Assembly: GCF_000298235.1 (NCBI RefSeq)
Contig: NZ_BAHE01000015.1
Span: 1 to 64,000 of the forward strand
DNA from: Gordonia namibiensis NBRC 108229
GTDB taxonomy: Bacteria > Actinomycetota > Actinomycetes > Mycobacteriales > Mycobacteriaceae
Direction of reading: 5' to 3'
DNA length: 64,000 bases
Part shown: one piece after another, positions 55,773-64,000 of the stretch
Position numbering within the stretch: the first letter of the stretch is position 1
How the letters are laid out: each line of letters begins with the position of its first letter
The notes under the pieces: model-generated
Seen by the model: only the letters and a program-made list of their open reading frames with translations
Database searches by the model: none
Told to the model about the DNA's origin: nothing
Made by a program: the position numbers and the translations under genes

Positions 55773-56800
55773 CGGTCGCGGGCGGCTGTCGCAGCGCACG
55801 TGAGGTCGTCGTCGGTTGACGGCACCGTGCTCGTGGTGTCCGCGCCAGGGTCGGTGATGCTCGTGGTAGCCGTGGCCGCTGCTGCAGCCTCGGCCGCAAC
55901 CCGCCGGCGTCTGCGCGACTGCGGCCGGGCCATCACGCCGACCGCGCAGCCGGAGACGACGATCACGGCACCGACGATCTCGCCGACCGTCGGGACCTCG
56001 CCGAGGAAGACGAACGACGCGCTGATGCCCACCACAGGCACGAGCAGCGACATCGGCGACACCCGGCTGGCGTCGTTGCGGCTCAGGAGCACGGTCCACA
56101 GGCCCGCGCCGACGAGGGTCCCCAGCGCGGCCAGGTAGATGAGTCCGCCGAGCGCACGCAGCCCGGTGTCCGTGCCGATCGTCATCAGCGCGTCGAAGCC
56201 CGCGGACGGCCCCTCGATGATCAGGCTCGCCAGGTAGAGCGGCGGAGTTGCGACGACGGCCATCCACATGGTCATGCGGAACGAGTCGTCGGGCTGCGCC
56301 AGCCGGCCGCCGATGTTGCCGATCGCCCAGCTGAGGCCGCCGAGGATGGTGAGTCCGATCGGGAGGAGTGCGGCCACACCGATGTCGCTGCCGGTGGCAC
56401 GGTCGAAGGCGATCAGACCCATGCCGCCGACGGCGACCAGCAGGCCCACCACCTGGGCGACCGTCATCCGCTCACGCAGGAACAGCACGCCGAGGATCAC
56501 CGTGAAGGGCGCCGATGTCTGCAGGACGAGCGAGGCCAGTCCGGCCGGCATGCCCAGGCTCATCGCCAGGAACAGGAACATGAACTGCACCGACCCGAAC
56601 CCCGCCACGTAGACGAAGAACCACTTGAGCCGGACCTTCGGGAAGCGCACGAACAGGATGACCGGGATCGCCATGACGGCGAAGCGCAGCGCAGCCAGGA
56701 AGAACGGCGGGAAGTGTTCGAGACCGAGGTGGATCGCCACGAAGTTCAGTCCCCACAAGAACACGACACAGAGGGCGAGCAATCGGTCACGAGTCGACAT
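55769..56800 (-). CDS. EamA/DMT family transporter
   Basis: Ten-helix drug/metabolite transporter with two EamA repeats, 343 residues from ATG 56800 (MSTRDRLLALCVVFLWGLNF). First repeat ends with LFLRERMTVAQVVGLLVAVGG, second with FVFLGEVPTVGEIVGAVIVV; both carry the EamA E-R/E-V signatures. A basic patch and a Ser/Thr/Ala-rich tail close the protein. An upstream start at 56836 would add 12 poor residues. A perfect inverted repeat lies just upstream. Confidence 0.88.
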   Translation of the reverse strand: MSTRDRLLALCVVFLWGLNFVAIHLGLEHFPPFFLAALRFAVMAIPVILFVRFPKVRLKWFFVYVAGFGSVQFMFLFLAMSLGMPAGLASLVLQTSAPFTVILGVLFLRERMTVAQVVGLLVAVGGMGLIAFDRATGSDIGVAALLPIGLTILGGLSWAIGNIGGRLAQPDDSFRMTMWMAVVATPPLYLASLIIEGPSAGFDALMTIGTDTGLRALGGLIYLAALGTLVGAGLWTVLLSRNDASRVSPMSLLVPVVGISASFVFLGEVPTVGEIVGAVIVVSGCAVGVMARPQSRRRRRVAAEAAAAATATTSITDPGADTTSTVPSTDDDLTCAATAARDR

Positions 56801-56848
56801 GGTCACCATCGTCCGAGTCAGTGCCATGAAGAACAATCGAATTTAAAC

Positions 56849-56883
56849 GGAAGGATTGTTCAGATCTACTGAACAATCCTTCC
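56849..56883. promoter_or_regulatory. 15-base perfect inverted repeat upstream of EamA gene
   Basis: ggaaggattgttcag and its complement flank a 5-base loop. A third half-site gaacaatc lies at 56831-56838, next to the EamA start region. On the minus strand it follows the thioredoxin stop by 18 bases. It may be an operator, a terminator for trx, or both. Confidence 0.65.
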
Positions 56884-56901
56884 TCGGTGCGCGTCAGCGT
56901 G

Positions 56902-57264
56902 TCACTGCTGCGCGGCGGCGACCTGCGCCCGCACGTCGTCCATGTCGAGTGCCTCGACCGCGCCGATGAGCTCCTCGAGCTGTGCGGCGGGGAGTGCTCC
57001 CGGCTGGTTGAAGACGAGGATGCCGTCGCGGAAGGCCATCAGTGTCGGAATCGACTGGATGCCAAGGCTTCCGGCGAGCTGCTGCTCCGCCTCGGTGTCG
57101 ATCTTGCCGAAGAAGATGTCGGAGTGGGCCTCCGAGGCCTTCTCGAAGACCGGGCCGAACATGCGGCACGGGCCACACCAGCTCGCCCAGAAGTCGAGCA
57201 GCACGATGCCGTCGGCCTCGATGGTGGGTTGGAAGGTTTCCAGGGTCACGTCTTGTGTTGCCAT
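56902..57264 (-). CDS. thioredoxin-family protein
   Basis: Thioredoxin of 120 residues from ATG 57264. The active site is FWASWCGPCRMF and the cis-Pro lies in IQSIPTLMAF. A 12-residue C-terminal extension (DMDDVRAQVAAAQQ) follows the fold. It lies upstream of the EamA gene on the same strand, with the inverted repeat between, and is divergent from LysR. Confidence 0.93.
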   Translation of the reverse strand: MATQDVTLETFQPTIEADGIVLLDFWASWCGPCRMFGPVFEKASEAHSDIFFGKIDTEAEQQLAGSLGIQSIPTLMAFRDGILVFNQPGALPAAQLEELIGAVEALDMDDVRAQVAAAQQ

Positions 57265-57320
57265 GACCCGCACAACGGATACGGGGGTGGAGACATTCCT
57301 TGCCGGGGCCCTTCGAGCTC

Positions 57321-57423
57321 GTCGCTGCGCTCCTCGCACCTCAGGGGGCTGGGCGGGCACGTCGCTGCGCCCCTCGCACCTCAAGGGGCTGGGCGGGCTC
57401 GTCGCTGCGCTCCTCGCAACTCG
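57321..57423. repeat. 40-bp tandem repeat, two and a half copies
   Basis: Units starting with gtcgctgcgc at 57321, 57361 and 57401 (the last partial), separated by exactly 40 bases, with cacctcagggggctgggcgg within. It lies in the divergent thioredoxin/LysR gap. The sequence is related in composition but not identical to the 45-bp arms elsewhere. Confidence 0.85.
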
Positions 57424-57436
57424 GTACCTTTGGCGC

Positions 57437-58321
57437 ATGGAGGTCCGTCGGCTGCGATTGTTGCGTGAGTTCGCCGATCGTGAGTCGATCGGCGCGGTCG
57501 CCGACGCGATGCACATGACGCCGTCGGCGGTGTCGCAGCAGCTGAAGGTGCTCGCCGACGAGGCCGGCGTGCCGCTGTTCGAACCGGACGGCCGGCGCAT
57601 CCGGCTGACCGAGGCGGGCCGCGCGCTGGTCCTGCGCGCCGACGAGGTGATCGCCGCGGTCGAGCGGGCCCAGGAGGAGATGGCGTCGTATCGGTCGGGC
57701 CGGGCGCGCGTGCGGCTCGCGATGTTCCCGTCGGGGTCGACGCTGTTGCTGCCGACCGTTCTCGATCGGGCCGCCGAATCCGGGATCGAGGTGCACGCCT
57801 TCCATCTCGACGTCGGGTGCTCCGACGCCGCTCCTGCTCTCGCGGATTTCGACGTCGTCGTGACCCACCGGGACGAGCGGACACCCGCGGTCAACAAGTC
57901 GCGCGTGTGGGTCGCCGAGCTGATGCGCGAACCGGTCGACGTGATCGTCCCCGTCGACAGTCCGCTCGCCGATGCCGACGAGGTGGCGGTGTCCGAGCTC
58001 GCCGAACACGATTGGATCAGCGTCGAGGGCGGATTCCCGGTCGACGATGTGCTGCAGTCGATCTCGGCGGTGACCGGGGTCGCGCCCCGGGTCACCCAAC
58101 GCATGCTGGACTTCACCACCATCGAGGCGCTCGTCGCCGGCGGTCACGGGATCGCACTGATGCCGCGGTTCGCCGTCCGTCATCCGGAGGTGAAACGTCT
58201 GGAACTCAAAGGGGTTCGGGCGGCCCGGGTGTACGAGGCGTTGGCGCGGCCACGGTCCCGATCGGCGGTCCAGCAGGTCGTCGAACACCTGACGGCTGCG
58301 GGCGCCGAACACGGTCAGTGA
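57437..58321 (+). CDS. LysR-family transcriptional regulator
   Basis: Regulator of 294 residues from ATG 57437. The N-terminal winged helix includes GAVADAMHMTPSAVSQQLKVL, followed by a linker helix and a substrate-binding domain of the LysR type (DVIVPVDSPLADADEV, GHGIALMPRFAV). LysR genes often act on a divergent neighbour, here the thioredoxin gene. The 40-bp repeat lies in the shared upstream region. Effector unknown. Confidence 0.9.
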   Translation: MEVRRLRLLREFADRESIGAVADAMHMTPSAVSQQLKVLADEAGVPLFEPDGRRIRLTEAGRALVLRADEVIAAVERAQEEMASYRSGRARVRLAMFPSGSTLLLPTVLDRAAESGIEVHAFHLDVGCSDAAPALADFDVVVTHRDERTPAVNKSRVWVAELMREPVDVIVPVDSPLADADEVAVSELAEHDWISVEGGFPVDDVLQSISAVTGVAPRVTQRMLDFTTIEALVAGGHGIALMPRFAVRHPEVKRLELKGVRAARVYEALARPRSRSAVQQVVEHLTAAGAEHGQ

Positions 58322-58327
58322 ACGAAA

Positions 58328-58368
58328 AAGGCCGGTGGGTCACGCATTCCGCGTGACCCACCGGCCTT
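58328..58368 (-). terminator. rho-independent terminator
   Basis: Perfect 18-base stem aaggccggtgggtcacgc / gcgtgacccaccggcctt with a 5-base loop. On the minus strand it is followed by TTTTTCG, so it ends the acyl-CoA dehydrogenase transcript and can also stop the LysR transcript. Confidence 0.93.
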
Positions 58369-58385
58369 GTGGTTCGATTCCGGGA

Positions 58386-59537
58386 TCAGACGCCCAGGCT
58401 CTTGCCGACGATGTCCTTCATGATCTCGGTGGTGCCACCGAAGATCGTCTGGATGCGGGCATCGGTGTAGGCGCGGGCCACACGGTACTCGTTCATGTAG
58501 CCGTAGCCGCCGTGCAGCTGCAGGCAACTGTCAATGACGCGCTTGGCGAGCTCGGTGCACCACCATTTGTTCTTGGAGGCGTCGATGGCGTCGAGTTCAC
58601 CGTCGAGCACGCCCTGCAGGCAGCGGTCGATGTAGACCTCGGCGATGTCGAGCTCGGTGGCCATCTCGGCGAGCGTGAAGCGGTTCGCCTGGAAGGTGCC
58701 GATGGGGCGACCGAATGCCTTGCGGTCCTTGGTGTACTGCAGGGTCTCCTCGAAGATCGCGCGTGCACCGGCGATCGCGCCGATGCCGATCGACAGACGC
58801 TCGGACGGCAGGTTCTGCATGAGGTGGTAGAAGCCCATGCCCTCCTGGCCGAGCAGGTTCTCGACCGGGACGCGCACGTTGTTGAAGTGCAGCTCGGCCG
58901 TGTCCTGCGCCTTGAGACCCATCTTGTCGAGCTTGCGACCGCGCTCGAAGCCCTCCATGCCACGCTCGACGACCAGCAGCGAGAACGCCTTGTGGCCGGC
59001 CGCGGGGTCCGGGTTGGTGCGGCACACGACCACGACGAGGTCGGAGTTGATGCCCGACGAGATGAAGGTCTTGTTGCCGTTGAGGACGTAGTGATCGCCC
59101 TCCAGCTTCGCCGAGGTCTTGATGCCGGCGAGGTCCGACCCGGCACCCGGCTCGGTCATCGCGACGGCGAGGATCGTCTCACCGGTGGCGATGCCCGGCA
59201 TCCAACGCTTCTTCTGCTCGTCGTTGGCCAGATGGACGAAGTACGGTGCGACGACGTCGTTCTGGAGGCTCAGGCCGGGAGCCGCGCCGTCGAACTTGGC
59301 GAACTCCTCGACGACGACCGCGTTGAAGCGGAAGTCGTCCATGGCGCCGCCGCCGCCGTACTCCTCCGGGATGTTGAAGCCCAGGAGGCCCGCCTCGCCG
59401 GCCTTCTTGAAGATCTCACGGTCGACCTGACCGGCCTTGGTCCACTCCTCGTTGTACGGACCGCACTCGCGGATCAGGAAGTTGCGCGCGGTTTCCCGCA
59501 GGGCCTCGTGCTCGTCTTCGAAGATCTTGCGCTTCAT
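58386..59537 (-). CDS. acyl-CoA dehydrogenase, long-chain type
   Basis: FAD enzyme of beta-oxidation, 383 residues. FAD/substrate motif AMTEPGAGSDLAGIKTSA and NGNKTFISSG are conserved. The position of the catalytic Glu of medium-chain enzymes reads IFGGTTEI (Gly), while Glu246 in NLPSERLSIG matches the catalytic Glu of long-chain/isovaleryl types. The gene follows a TetR gene on the same strand, 36 bases away, and ends at a strong terminator, so the two form a short operon likely autoregulated. Confidence 0.93.
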   Translation of the reverse strand: MKRKIFEDEHEALRETARNFLIRECGPYNEEWTKAGQVDREIFKKAGEAGLLGFNIPEEYGGGGAMDDFRFNAVVVEEFAKFDGAAPGLSLQNDVVAPYFVHLANDEQKKRWMPGIATGETILAVAMTEPGAGSDLAGIKTSAKLEGDHYVLNGNKTFISSGINSDLVVVVCRTNPDPAAGHKAFSLLVVERGMEGFERGRKLDKMGLKAQDTAELHFNNVRVPVENLLGQEGMGFYHLMQNLPSERLSIGIGAIAGARAIFEETLQYTKDRKAFGRPIGTFQANRFTLAEMATELDIAEVYIDRCLQGVLDGELDAIDASKNKWWCTELAKRVIDSCLQLHGGYGYMNEYRVARAYTDARIQTIFGGTTEIMKDIVGKSLGV

Positions 59538-59573
59538 GGATTTTCTCCCTTTCGTGGACCGTAACTCGTTGTG

Positions 59574-60242
59574 TCAGTCGTTGTTGTTCGTGTCCTGCGC
59601 ACCCACGACCCGCAGGGCGATCGAGGCGTAGGACGCCGCGACCTCTGCGGGTGTGCGAGCACCGGACGGGCGGTACCAGGTGGTGACCGCTTGGCAGGCG
59701 CCGAACAGATAGCGCAGGACGTCTTTGACGTCCTGGTCGAATCGGAACTCGCCCGAGTCCAGGCCTGCCTGGATGACGTCGGCGAGCATGTTCTCGGTCT
59801 CGGTCCGCATCGCGATGTAGGGCTCGCGGCGCGGGTCCTCCGGGTCGAGATGGCGGAACTCGCTTGCGACACTGGCCAGCTCGAGATCGCTGGTCATGTG
59901 CAGAACGATGGACTCGATCGCGTTCGACAGCTTCTCGCTCGGCGTGCGCCCTTCCTCGATCGCTGCTCCGACCCAGGCGAGGACCGACGTCATCGCCGCT
60001 TCGAGCAACTCCACGAGGATGCCGAGCTTGTTGTCGTGGTGGTAGTAGAGCGTCGGCAGGGACACCCCGGCGCGCGACGCGATGTCGCGGATCGAGGTTC
60101 CGTGGAACCCGCGCTCGTAGAACGCGCGCTTCGCCGCGACGAGTGTCGTCGGCAGCGGCACCGGCTCGCGCCGCCGCCAGTCCAACCCCTCGGTGTCGAC
60201 CGTGAACCGTTTTCCGGCAGCGGCTTTCGCTGAGTCAGACAC
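59574..60242 (-). CDS. TetR-family regulator of acyl-CoA dehydrogenase operon
   Basis: TetR regulator of 222 residues. The helix-turn-helix is GTSIRDIASRAGVSLPTLYYH, followed by the ligand domain (TSDLELASVASEFRHLDPED). I place the start at GTG 60242 (VSDSAKAAAGKRF), inside a 10-codon leader frame whose ATG has the perfect ribosome site; reinitiation from the leader would start this gene. A start at 60323 in frame is also open but overlaps the promoter region. It precedes the dehydrogenase gene and a palindromic operator lies upstream. Confidence 0.87.
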   Translation of the reverse strand: MSDSAKAAAGKRFTVDTEGLDWRRREPVPLPTTLVAAKRAFYERGFHGTSIRDIASRAGVSLPTLYYHHDNKLGILVELLEAAMTSVLAWVGAAIEEGRTPSEKLSNAIESIVLHMTSDLELASVASEFRHLDPEDPRREPYIAMRTETENMLADVIQAGLDSGEFRFDQDVKDVLRYLFGACQAVTTWYRPSGARTPAEVAASYASIALRVVGAQDTNNND

Positions 60243-60267
60243 GTTCGATGATCGTGGCTTCGGGCAT
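60235..60267 (-). CDS. 10-codon leader peptide overlapping tetR start
   Basis: ATG 60267 is preceded by GGAGG at ideal spacing and encodes MPEATIIERV, stopping at 60235. Its stop TGA lies 5 bases downstream of the first base of the tetR GTG, in another frame. Either a translational-coupling leader or a remnant of a one-base frameshift, since joining the frames would give a natural TetR N-terminus. Confidence 0.5.
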   Translation of the reverse strand: MPEATIIERV

Positions 60268-60329
60268 GGGTTTCCTCCGTGTGGTGTCGCGAACCGGTGC
60301 GGACCCAGCATGGCGCCCATCACTTTATC

Positions 60330-60341
60330 TAACGATCGTTA
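60330..60341. promoter_or_regulatory. palindromic operator TAACGATCGTTA
   Basis: Perfect 12-base palindrome, with partial symmetry beyond it, 63 bases upstream of the tetR leader. Its AACG-CGTT halves are typical of TetR-family operators. Confidence 0.6.
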
Positions 60342-60402
60342 TACAGGTGTAGCACGCATCTGTTCGGCGAATCAACAGGCTCGGAGAGATCCGGCATACG
60401 AC

Positions 60403-60439
60403 GACGCCCCCGCCCCGTCGGAAACGGGGCGAGGGCGTC
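60403..60439 (-). terminator. hairpin after monooxygenase gene
   Basis: Sixteen-base arms with one mismatch (gacgcccccgccccgt / acggggcgagggcgtc) and a 5-base loop, 14 bases past the small monooxygenase stop. No T run follows. Confidence 0.7.
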
Positions 60440-60453
60440 AGCGGATCAGCGGG

Positions 60454-60774
60454 TCAGATCGCGCCCTTGTCGGCGTCACCTGCGGGAACGGGGGAGAACG
60501 TCTTCACGTCCAGCGGGCCGGCCAGCAGCGGCCCGATCTTCTTACCGAGCGCGGTCAACGCCGGTGCGCCGCCGTGGGTGGCCAGCGCCTCGAAGGACTC
60601 CCAGCGCTCGATCATGACCAGGTCGGTCGAGTCGCCGGTGGCCTCGTGCAGTGCGTACTTGCCGCAACCGGGCTCGCCGTGCACCTCGGGAATGGCGGCC
60701 AGCACCGCGTCGCGGACAGCCTGCTCCTCGCCGGGCTTCGGCGAGATGGTGGCGACGACGATCACTTCGGACAT
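60454..60774 (-). CDS. antibiotic biosynthesis monooxygenase-domain protein
   Basis: A 106-residue dimeric alpha+beta barrel protein of the ABM/YgiN class, starting MSEVIVVATISPKPGEEQAV. CGKYALHEATGD, VMIERWESFEALATH and GPLLAGPLDVKTF fit quinol monooxygenase-like members. It may oxidise a small aromatic or quinol without cofactor. It follows the LLM oxidoreductase gene on the same strand with an 89-base gap. Confidence 0.85.
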   Translation of the reverse strand: MSEVIVVATISPKPGEEQAVRDAVLAAIPEVHGEPGCGKYALHEATGDSTDLVMIERWESFEALATHGGAPALTALGKKIGPLLAGPLDVKTFSPVPAGDADKGAI

Positions 60775-60863
60775 GGGTGGGTACTCCTCGGGATGGGGAC
60801 GGGATCGCTCGTGACGTTATGGGAGTGCGGTCGTTCGCGTGGCGAAATCGACGATGGTCGAAC

Positions 60864-61883
60864 TCAGCGCCAACCGAGCGCGGGCGCCACGTGGGTGAGG
60901 ATCGACTCGATGACGTGCGCGTTGTACTCGACCCCGAGCTGGTTGGGCACGGTCAGCAGCAGGGTGTCGGCCGCGGCGATCGCCTCGTCCTCGCGCAGCT
61001 GCTCGATGAGCTTGTCCGGCTCGTCGGCGTAACTGCGGCCGAACCGGGCCACGCTGTTGTCGATGACGCCGACCTGATCGGACTCGTCGCCACCGCGGCC
61101 GAAGTAGGCCCGGTCGCGGTCGTCGACGAGTGCGAAGATGCTGCGGCTCACCGAGACCCGCGGTTCGTGCGGGTGGCCGGCGTCGGCCCAGGCCTTGCGG
61201 AAGCGCTGGATCTGCTCGGCCTGCAACTGGTGGAACGGGACGCCGGTGTCCTCGGTCAGCAGCGTCGACGACATCAGGTTCATGCCCTGCTGCGCAGTCC
61301 ATTCGGCGGTCGCGCGGGTGCCGGCACCCCACCAGATGCGGTCGCGGAGACCGGGCGACTGCGGCTCGATGGGCAACAGTCCGGGCGGGTTCGGGAACAT
61401 GGGTCGCGGGTTGGGGCGGGCGAAGCCGCCGCCCTCGATGACGCGGAGGAACACCTCGGTGTGCTGACGGGCCATGTCGGCGTCGGTGGAACCCTCCGAC
61501 GGAACGTAGCCGAAGTATTTGTAGCCCTCGATGACCTGCTCGGGGGATCCACGGCTGATACCGAGCTGCAGACGCCCGCCGGCGATGAGGTCGGCTGCGC
61601 CGGCGTCCTCGGCCATGTACAGCGGGTTCTCATAGCGCATGTCGATGACACCGGTGCCGATCTCGATGCGGCTGGTCTTGGCGCCGATCGCCGACAGCAG
61701 CGGGAACGGCGACGCCAGCTGGCGCGCGAAGTGATGCACCCGGAAGTACGCGCCGTCGGCGCCCAGTTCCTCGGCCGCCACGGCGAGGTCGATCGACTGC
61801 AGCAATGTGTCGGCGGCCGTGCGGACCTGCGATCCGGGCGACTCCGACCAGTGACCGAACGACAGGAAACCGATCTTCTTCAT
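60864..61883 (-). CDS. LLM-class flavin-dependent oxidoreductase
   Basis: Luciferase-like monooxygenase of 339 residues (TIM barrel, uses FMNH2 or F420). KIGFLSFGHW, ELGADGAYFRVHHFARQ, IEIGTGVIDMRYENPLYMAEDAG and LQLGISRGSPEQVIEGY are family motifs; Gly-rich GRLQLGISRG binds the flavin phosphate. Some close relatives use F420, common in this order; the sequence does not decide. Substrate unknown. Confidence 0.88.
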   Translation of the reverse strand: MKKIGFLSFGHWSESPGSQVRTAADTLLQSIDLAVAAEELGADGAYFRVHHFARQLASPFPLLSAIGAKTSRIEIGTGVIDMRYENPLYMAEDAGAADLIAGGRLQLGISRGSPEQVIEGYKYFGYVPSEGSTDADMARQHTEVFLRVIEGGGFARPNPRPMFPNPPGLLPIEPQSPGLRDRIWWGAGTRATAEWTAQQGMNLMSSTLLTEDTGVPFHQLQAEQIQRFRKAWADAGHPHEPRVSVSRSIFALVDDRDRAYFGRGGDESDQVGVIDNSVARFGRSYADEPDKLIEQLREDEAIAAADTLLLTVPNQLGVEYNAHVIESILTHVAPALGWR

Positions 61884-61950
61884 GATCGGTAAATGAAACC
61901 ACGGTCCGGATTGTTCCCACCCCGAAGGCGAGGAGTACCGGTACGGCGGG

Positions 61951-62562
61951 TCAGTCCCGGACGTCCACCGGCGTCTGGGTTCGTCCGTCCGTCGTCACGA
62001 CCTGGCCCTCACGCCGGTTCCGGGCCGCATCTGCCAGGGACGTGATGAACTGCTCGGCCGCCCACCGGAGGGCCTCACGGTCCTCGGGGAGTGTGGTCTG
62101 TTCGTATCCGGTGAGGACGAAGTTGGCCCAGCTCGAGTACCGATGGGCGGCGACCCGGTCGTCGAGGAGCTCCATGGCGATGTCGAAGACCACGTCGTAT
62201 CGGGAACGATCGGCGGCCTCCTGCACCTTGCCGACGTCCGGGTCCATCGCCGCCCAGGTGCGGATCGCGGCCTCCGCGTCGTGGGGGAGGGACACCGCGA
62301 ACTCGATGAGCTCGATCATCCGGCGCAGCGGATCAGACACGGACTGAACTGCCGCGACCTCCACCTGGGTGCGCGAGTCCAACCAGTGGTCAATCAGCTG
62401 GGTGGTGTAGTCCGACCAGTTCTTGAAGAAGTGATAAAACGAGCCGCTTGTCACCCCGAGCCGGTTGCACACCTCGGACAGCTTCAATGCGCTGTATCCG
62501 GAATCGGCGAGGACGGCGAGGCCGGTCTCCAGATACAGCTCCCGGGTTGTCGTGGCTCCCAT
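61951..62562 (-). CDS. TetR-family transcriptional regulator
   Basis: Regulator of 203 residues. Helix-turn-helix SALKLSEVCNRLGVTSGSFYHFFKNW with the aromatic TetR core. The remaining helices (FAVSLPHDAEAAIRTWAAMD) form the ligand domain. It lies upstream of the LLM oxidoreductase gene on the same strand, 67 bases away, and is its likely regulator. ATG 62562. Confidence 0.88.
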   Translation of the reverse strand: MGATTTRELYLETGLAVLADSGYSALKLSEVCNRLGVTSGSFYHFFKNWSDYTTQLIDHWLDSRTQVEVAAVQSVSDPLRRMIELIEFAVSLPHDAEAAIRTWAAMDPDVGKVQEAADRSRYDVVFDIAMELLDDRVAAHRYSSWANFVLTGYEQTTLPEDREALRWAAEQFITSLADAARNRREGQVVTTDGRTQTPVDVRD

Positions 62563-62645
62563 GCGGCAACGGTATCCAAGAACCCGGCGGGAGGTATGGC
62601 GGCGTTGTGCCGTGTTTCGCGGTGGACTGGCACGAAGATGCGCAA

Positions 62646-62694
62646 TGGGCCGGGACCCCGGACGAGGATCGCCCGTCGACGTGGTCCCGGCCCA
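62646..62694 (-). terminator. leuA terminator hairpin
   Basis: Perfect 12-base stem tgggccgggacc / ggtcccggccca with a 25-base loop, 41 bases past the leuA stop. The 173-base gap otherwise holds only the upstream region of the TetR gene. Confidence 0.65.
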
Positions 62695-62735
62695 TCAGCC
62701 GGAGATGTATTCGATTGTCCGTTGCGCGAGGGCTT

Positions 62736-64000
<1,265 letters not shown>

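Noticed and set aside
58386-59537. Inactive acyl-CoA dehydrogenase, because Gly replaces Glu in the usual EGT motif
   Set aside because: Long-chain and isovaleryl types place the catalytic Glu on helix G, and Glu246 in LPSER fits that position.
60403-60439. 6C RNA
   Set aside because: Only one C-rich hairpin is present; the actinobacterial 6C motif needs two stem-loops with six-C loops.

Overview
The window is high-GC actinobacterial DNA of the order Mycobacteriales, most probably Gordonia or a close relative; this is inferred from content, with no database search. The gene set points there: a full nuo operon with an Rv3143-like receiver protein upstream, MurT/GatD, a GT87 mannosyltransferase, BfaA/BfaB fatty-acid methylation genes, and a second half (about 33-64 kb) that runs, from memory, in nearly the same order as Rv3731 back to Rv3710 of M. 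tuberculosis (ligC, prim-pol, tRNA-Ser, SRP RNA, aspC, dnaX, methyltransferase/FAD oxidoreductase, SRPBCC, ebfC, recR, gatD, murT, leuA). No prophage, insertion sequence or CRISPR array was seen.

Layout. 0-16 kb: complex I operon nuoA-N on the minus strand, almost all genes overlapping, with nuoE and nuoF fused into one reading frame. 16-19.3 kb: receiver-like protein and ddl (minus), divergent from a MurF-type ligase, with a 4 x 45 bp tandem repeat between them. 19.3-22.6 kb: a glutamate decarboxylase cluster (gadB, membrane protein, AraC regulator). 22.7-25.6 kb: a YhgE/Pip membrane protein, a degenerate ABC ATPase and a possible 45-residue small protein. 26-28.3 kb: PtpB-like phosphatase, a TipA-type MerR regulator broken by a one-base frameshift, and a lipoprotein. 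28.4-33.3 kb: Tgt, two CNNM/CBS membrane proteins and GluQ-RS. 33.4-35.6 kb: LigC and its Prim-Pol partner. 36.5-36.9 kb: tRNA-Ser(GGA) and the small SRP RNA. 37-43 kb: aspartate aminotransferase, GT87 enzyme, dnaX, secreted VanX-like dipeptidase. 43.3-47.4 kb: bfaB-bfaA, SRPBCC protein, pseudouridine synthase. 47.4-47.9 kb: a 6 x 45 bp repeat. 47.9-52.3 kb: Imm10-like protein, ebfC, recR, exported hydrolase, small kinase, family 5 uracil-DNA glycosylase. 52.2-52.6 kb: a third repeat locus holding a duplicated, diverged copy of the glycosylase gene's 3' end. 52.6-64 kb: gatD/murT, esterase, EamA transporter, thioredoxin, LysR, acyl-CoA dehydrogenase, TetR with an overlapping 10-codon leader, small monooxygenase, LLM oxidoreductase, TetR, and leuA cut by the window edge.

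How the parts work together. The nuo genes encode the NADH:menaquinone oxidoreductase. Ddl makes D-Ala-D-Ala and a MurF-type enzyme attaches it to the peptidoglycan precursor, while MurT/GatD amidates lipid II. Tgt and GluQ-RS act on position 34 of tRNA. LigC and Prim-Pol form a gap-filling and sealing pair. BfaB and BfaA make 10-methyl branched fatty acids. The most unusual structure is a family of composite inverted repeats at 17.6, 47.5 and 52.3 kb in which one arm has been tandemly amplified; at 52.3 kb the element is tied to a duplicated gene end that still reads as protein.
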